A stretch of DNA of 64,000 bases, taken from positions 7,715,414 to 7,779,413 of the forward strand of contig KL647288.1 in assembly GCA_000727475.1 (NCBI GenBank), given 5' to 3'. Of this stretch, positions 58,835-64,000 are shown piece by piece. A program made the position numbers and the translations under genes. Numbering within the stretch: position 1 is the first letter of the stretch; every line of letters starts with the position of its first letter. A model generated the notes under the pieces. The model saw nothing but the letters and a program-made list of their open reading frames with translations, was not told the origin of the DNA and searched no databases. The stretch comes from Sarcocystis neurona. Its lineage: Eukaryota > Apicomplexa > Conoidasida > Eucoccidiorida > Sarcocystidae.

Positions 58835-61800
58835 ATGACGGAGTGCGGAGGAAGGGGAACCGGGCAGTCTTCTGCGGATAGAAGCGGCTTGCATACCGGC
58901 TTCTCCATTTTCTTTTTCTGTACAATCGTCTGCACACACTCCTTTTTTGCGCTCTTATGTTTTTCATTGTTTTTCCAGCTGCGGCCAGCTGCTGGTGTCT
59001 TCCTGAGTCGCAGCTCCGGTACGCAGAGCCTGTCTCCTAGAGGCACTTTTCGTGTTTTCACTTCGCACGTATGCCCTAACTACGTATCGTCTTCTTTCTC
59101 TTTATCTCCTCTCACATCGTCCACGCCGTCCTCTTCTTCTCCTGCTGGTTCTTTTCCAGCCGACGTTTATCTTGGCAGTCTTCTTATCAACTTGGCGGAA
59201 GCTAAACCTGGTGCTGCTTCTGCTGATGCTGGAGAACAACCTACGGTCGCCCTCTCCACATTCGCACCTTCTTCTGCTGCTACTGATCGTGCTGCCCCTT
59301 TTGAAGTTGCAAGCCCGTCACGGGCGGCTGGCGCTGCTGCTGCTCCTTATTCTCTCCGTTGGCCTGTAGCCGCCATCACTGCTGGGGCATCTCGACCTAC
59401 CGTTACCGCTGGTGGTGTTGCTGCCGCCACTTTCTGTTCGTCGAACAACCGTCCCGCTGAAGCTGTTGGCTCTTTTGGTAATCCCCCATCCCGTGCGGCC
59501 GGGGCTGCTGCTCACTCTCCTTCCTCCGAGTGCCTTTATGCTGGTGCTTCTGCTGCTTCTTCATCACGTTGCGGAGCCGCCGCTGCAATTACTTCCTGGC
59601 CCTCCACGTCTCACGCGACAGGAGCACCCACTTGTGCAGCCATCGGACTGCGGCAGCTCGGTCAGCAGAAGTGCTGCTGCTCCTTGCATGCGGCTCTAAA
59701 TATAAGGCGCTGCGCGCCTCTCTCTAGGCAGCAGCCCCAGGGACTGCGGTGCGGCTTCCTGTCTTCCCTTTCTCGCTGCAGCAGTCCCAAATGCTGGACC
59801 CCACAGAGACGGCAACAGCAGCCGCGGTGGCAGGCACCGGCGGCATCTCTTTCGTACGGTAGTCGAGCGCTGAGTGACAGAAAGGAAAAGGCGGCACAAG
59901 GAGGAGAGAGAAGAAGGAACAGCGGCAGGAATAATAGTAGCAACAACTATGCTGCGGCTGCTGCTGCTGCATCTGCTGTCTCCGCTGCCTCAGCGCGAGA
60001 GAGAAGACCTGACACTGCGCTGTTCGACAGCCAAGAGGAGCGGTTCTCAGCGTTGAAGAGTTTGAAAGAACAAGAAACGCCGAAATTTCAGGCGGAGGAC
60101 TGGACTGCAGAAATGCCGCTGCTGGAGGTAAAAGACTTACATGTTGTGGCGGTCGAAGACGGCCAAGAAATATTGAAGGGAGTCAATTTGACTGTCATGC
60201 CCGGAGAAGTCCACGCCATCATGGGTCGCAACGGATCCGGTATGAAAACGCTTCTGCTCAAGAATATATACACATACGCACCACCTGCCTGTAGAGAGAC
60301 AGACATCACTGTAGCCGTTCGTCGGTGAATCTGGTCCTCACGTTTCTCCCTCTGTCCCCTCCCTTCTCTTCTGCCACTCTCCCCAACGCTCCACACATAG
60401 ATTCGCATGTGCATGACAGTGAAGCACTCTTTGAACACTCGCACATACGTATATATGTCCTATATGCATGTGTATATACGTATACTTGTATGTCTGCGTG
60501 AGAATACATATATGCACATACCCACAATTGTGTTTTGATGTTTGCATGCATTTATTTGTTTCTTGATGTTGCCAACTTTTGCGTGTGCACATCTTCTACG
60601 TGAAGGTATTTGATAATAAAAGGTACGCGTGCACACGTGTGTAAACGTGTGTAGATCTGTGTATCTACGAAGGCATACAGTCGAGTATTTTTTCCTTTAC
60701 TTGTTAATTTCTGTACTCGACATCCACGTCGAGGGACTGAGACGCACTTGCGTTATCCAGCTACGTTTGTTGCCTGATTTGGCTTTCCTGCAGGCAAGTC
60801 AACTTTGTCAAAAGTGCTTGCGGGGTATCCGAGTTACAAGGTGACGCGGGGGAGCGTGCGGTATAAAGGTCTGGATTTGCTGGAGCTGGCGATAGATAAC
60901 CGAGGCCTCGCAGGACTTTTCTTGGCTTTCCAGTATCCAATCGAAATCCCGATGGTCAGCAATTTAGAGTTCCTTCGTGTTGCCTTTAATCAAAGAAGGA
61001 AATGGAGAGGCGAGGAAGAAGTCGACAGCGTCGAGTTCCGCAAGTTCGTCGAGGGAAGGCTCCACGTACGCCGAACAAAACAAGCAGCTACTACCGATAA
61101 GTTGACGTGTCTACACGAAGACGAAGAAGTCCTCTGCGTGTATGTACGCACAGACGCATGCAGTAATAAAACGGATCTGCCTCTCAACAAGCACCAGTGG
61201 AGTATCGAGCTGTATCTATTTGTTTGAATCTGTCTCGCTCTCTTCCTTTTTCCTCTCTCTCTATGTATATCTATATATATATAGATATAGGTAGTATAAG
61301 TACGTATAAAGCTGTCTCTCTCCCTCTCTATATATACGTATATATACATATATGTTACAATATTGTTCTGCTCTCTCTCTGTGATGTACGCCCTCTTCAT
61401 GCTGATACACAGCATCAGGGAGTTTACGTACGTATCGGTACAAGATATATATATATATATATATGTTTATACACATATGTACACAAGTGTATACGTATGT
61501 ATACCTACTCCTATATATACACGTACGTGTTGCATATATTTATCTGTATGTATATATATATATATGCTTGTGTATACACATGTGTACGAATACATCTGTG
61601 GACGTACTTGTATGTAAATATATATAATGTGTGTAGGTACGCATGTATATAGATGCGTCACTGGGAGTTTAAATCTGCTTCTTTCTCAGGAGGTGGGGCT
61701 GGATGCTTCTTTTCTGAGTCGGCCGTTGAACTACGGCTTCAGTGGGGGAGAAAAGAAGAGAAACGAAATTCTGCAGATGATTGTGTTGGATCCGGAGCTC

Positions 61801-63273
61801 GTGATGCTCGACGAAACTGACTCAGGCCTCGATGTCGACTCCTTTAACGTTACTGCTGCTGCCATCAAGCGCTTCGGTGAGAGATAAAAGTGCAGAAGGA
61901 AAGTTGTAGAGAATTAACGTGTTGGAAGAACCCCACACAGGAAAAAAACGCATGTGATCCACGTACACACACTCACACACACATGTCAGCACAGTGCCAT
62001 GTATAGTTGGGACGCCTGCGCCCACTGGAGTAAAACTGATTGATCTGCCGTCGTATCTGTGTATTTATATGTATGTATACGTATATGCATACGTACTAAT
62101 ACATACGTATATGCTCAAATCACATACCCGGATCACCCCTGGAGTACCCCTCTACATATACATATATATATGTGCGCATCTGTTGGTAGTGGCCTTCACG
62201 AAATGTACGGCCGTGGAAACACTCGTACACGACCTTGCTCGTCGTACGCGCATGCCGTCACAGTGAGTCCTTTAGTGAGAATCTTCGTCTTTGCACGCAG
62301 AAGATGCGGAACTCTCTATTTTCATTTTCCGCGGCACACGTTTACGCGTATGTGTGTCTACACACGTAAATATCCCTCTTTGCATAGCTATATATATATA
62401 TATGCACATCCCTGTCTGTGTATATGTGTGTACACGTACATACACGCATACAGAAATAGATATTCATATATATATATATATATGTATATGTATACATATG
62501 GATACAACTGAGTACCTGTGGCGCCCTCCCAAACTGTGCCCCCATATCATCTTCTGGCGACTGATCGTGAAAAGGATTTTTCACGGAGGTAGAATTAGTC
62601 CCACGACGAGGGGGTTCAAAGAAAATAGGAGAGATTTGCATTCTTGTGCACATAGGTGTGGAAGAAAAGGAGCAGTGGAGAGTCACCGTCAAAACTACTA
62701 CTCTGCAGGTGTCCACCTTATGCGTCTAGTTGATATAAACAACATACACGTGTGCACCTGTATACGCAGATCTACACACACACACACACACACGTAGATT
62801 CAGACATACGGGTGCACAGATATGTACATAACTCTACACATGCGCACACACATATGCGTGGCAATGAATATCTTTGTGTGTCTCTGTGAAGGCGTGTATT
62901 ATTACCAGTCACGAGTAATAGTGGCGGTATGGTGTAGAGAACAGTGATGTGTTACTACGCAGCCGCGCGGAAGCACAAGTCCTTCCTGGTGACAACGCAC
63001 TACAAGAAGCTGCTGGACGTGCTCCGTCCGCACAAAATCCACGTGATGCACGCAGGCCGCGTCATTCTTTCAGGCGATTTGTCTCTCGCTTCGCGCATTG
63101 AGAAAGAAGGCTTTGCGAGTCTTATTAGTGACGACCCCCGCGAAGAAGAAGAAGAAAGGAGAGGACTGGCCAGAGGAGAAAATTTGTTAGAAAACGATGA
63201 CGCCTACGAACCCTCCTCCCTTAGTCCATCTGCTGCAGGAGGCGGCAGACGTGACTTTGATAAACTACTCTAA
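58835..63273 (+). CDS. SufC, Fe-S cluster assembly ATPase (apicoplast SUF pathway)
   Basis: Four exons join in phase: 58835-60239, 60794-61065, 61690-61876 and 62963-63273, giving 724 residues. SufC is the ABC-type ATPase of the SUF machine. It binds SufB-SufD and powers Fe-S cluster assembly. In apicomplexans SufC is nuclear-encoded and works in the apicoplast. The core starts at about residue 427 (MPLLEVKDL). Motifs are GRNGSGKST (Walker A, residues 464-472, split by intron 1), AFQYPIEIP (Q-loop, SufC-type), [13 protein letters not shown] (signature, from 576), [11 protein letters not shown] (Walker B, D600-E601) and TTHY (H634). A hydrophobic stretch at residues 22-47 followed by basic/Ser-rich sequence fits a bipartite apicoplast leader. 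About 380 residues of Ala/Ser/Pro low complexity then precede the core, far longer than usual. Introns 2 and 3 carry long TA arrays. The C-terminus adds an acidic tail ([12 protein letters not shown]) not needed for the fold. Confidence 0.95.
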
Positions 63274-63721
63274 TAAGGGGGAGCACAGCTGGTGTCTCCG
63301 CCGAGAGACTACCGCTGCGGCTTCCGGCTCTGCCGCTGGTGGTTCCGAGTAGGAGTAGAACTTCCTCACTTTGCGTTAGACAAAACCCGACACTGCTGTA
63401 GTGTCACACCGTCGTCTTCTCCACACGGGACTTTGCCTATGGGTGTGCTCGTGTGCACCTATATACGGCAATACGGACGCACGTTTGTGCTTGTGCTTGT
63501 ACGTGTGTATAGATAGATGTACACACATGTATCTTTGCATTCGCTGCAAAAGGCGCTGCGTGTGTCGACGTGTGTACGTCGACGCGCATGCATTGGTGCA
63601 CGTGCATCTGTGTATATATATATATATATATCTTTATATACGCACGTCTTTCATAAAATATGGATATATATATATACAGATATATATATGGAGGTACATA
63701 CATGCATATGTATATGGAGAC

Positions 63722-63756
<35 letters not shown>

Positions 63757-64000
63757 TACATATATATGTATGTATGTACCGACGTGTGTGAGTTCAAATA
63801 GCGAGAGGTGTGGACTTCGTTCAGAACATGAGAACGCGTCTTCCTATATGTTTCGACGTCTGCGTTCATCCCCATATGTACGTGCGTGCGTAGGAGTTTA
63901 TATGGACGGAGGGAAGAGTAAGCCGTAGAGGAAGAGTTCTGACACGTTGCGTGCCCAAGCCTTTTGTCTTTGTGTCTCTATAGGGTGGAAGCGCGCCACC
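63274..64000. other. 3' flank of SufC
   Basis: No gene is evident. It contains a perfect hairpin at 63564-63583 (GTCGACGT-GTGT-ACGTCGAC), TA arrays near 63,615-63,632 and a compound (TA)n(GA)n array at 63722-63756. Confidence 0.7.
63722..63756. repeat. (TA)n(GA)n compound microsatellite
   Basis: A TA run passes directly into a GA run. It is typical of the intergenic DNA here. Confidence 0.9.

Overview
The window looks like nuclear DNA of a coccidian apicomplexan. Eimeria, or a close relative such as Cyclospora, fits best. The grounds are a SufC Fe-S cluster ATPase with an N-terminal leader (apicoplast SUF pathway), protein genes cut into small exons by 0.5-2.5 kb introns, long interrupted CAG/GCA/AGC tracts encoding Gln-, Ala- and Ser-rich protein, and gene-poor DNA full of TA arrays and alternating purine-pyrimidine sequence. 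There are no bacterial operon features. Species was not determined.

Layout. About 2.76-10.66 kb (+): the C-lobe of a tyrosine-kinase-like (TKL) protein kinase in five small exons. Its N-lobe was not found. One intron carries a 70-bp direct repeat and a perfect 85-bp inverted repeat. About 11.4-13.9 kb (+): an Ala-rich low-complexity reading frame with a 27-bp tandem array. 15.18-29.17 kb (+): one uninterrupted 4,663-codon frame, very rich in Gln, Ala, Ser and Arg, with internal tandem duplications. About 29.2-42.9 kb: mostly microsatellite-rich DNA with a few weak ORFs. 42.94-48.39 kb (+): a three-exon predicted type II membrane protein of unknown function. 52.56-56.27 kb (-): a four-exon nucleoredoxin/tryparedoxin-like protein whose active site has lost the first cysteine. 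58.84-63.27 kb (+): four-exon SufC.

The genes do not form an operon or an obvious functional cluster. SufC should energise Fe-S assembly on the SufB-SufD scaffold in the apicoplast. The thioredoxin-fold protein and the kinase are separate functions. The most unusual items are the giant HAAR (homopolymeric amino-acid repeat) protein, the altered thioredoxin-fold active site, the roughly 426-residue leader of SufC, and the intronic foldback repeat.

Exon joins were worked out by eye from GT/AG sites, phase continuity and family motifs. RNA evidence would be decisive. No tRNA, rRNA, CRISPR array or intact mobile element was recognised.
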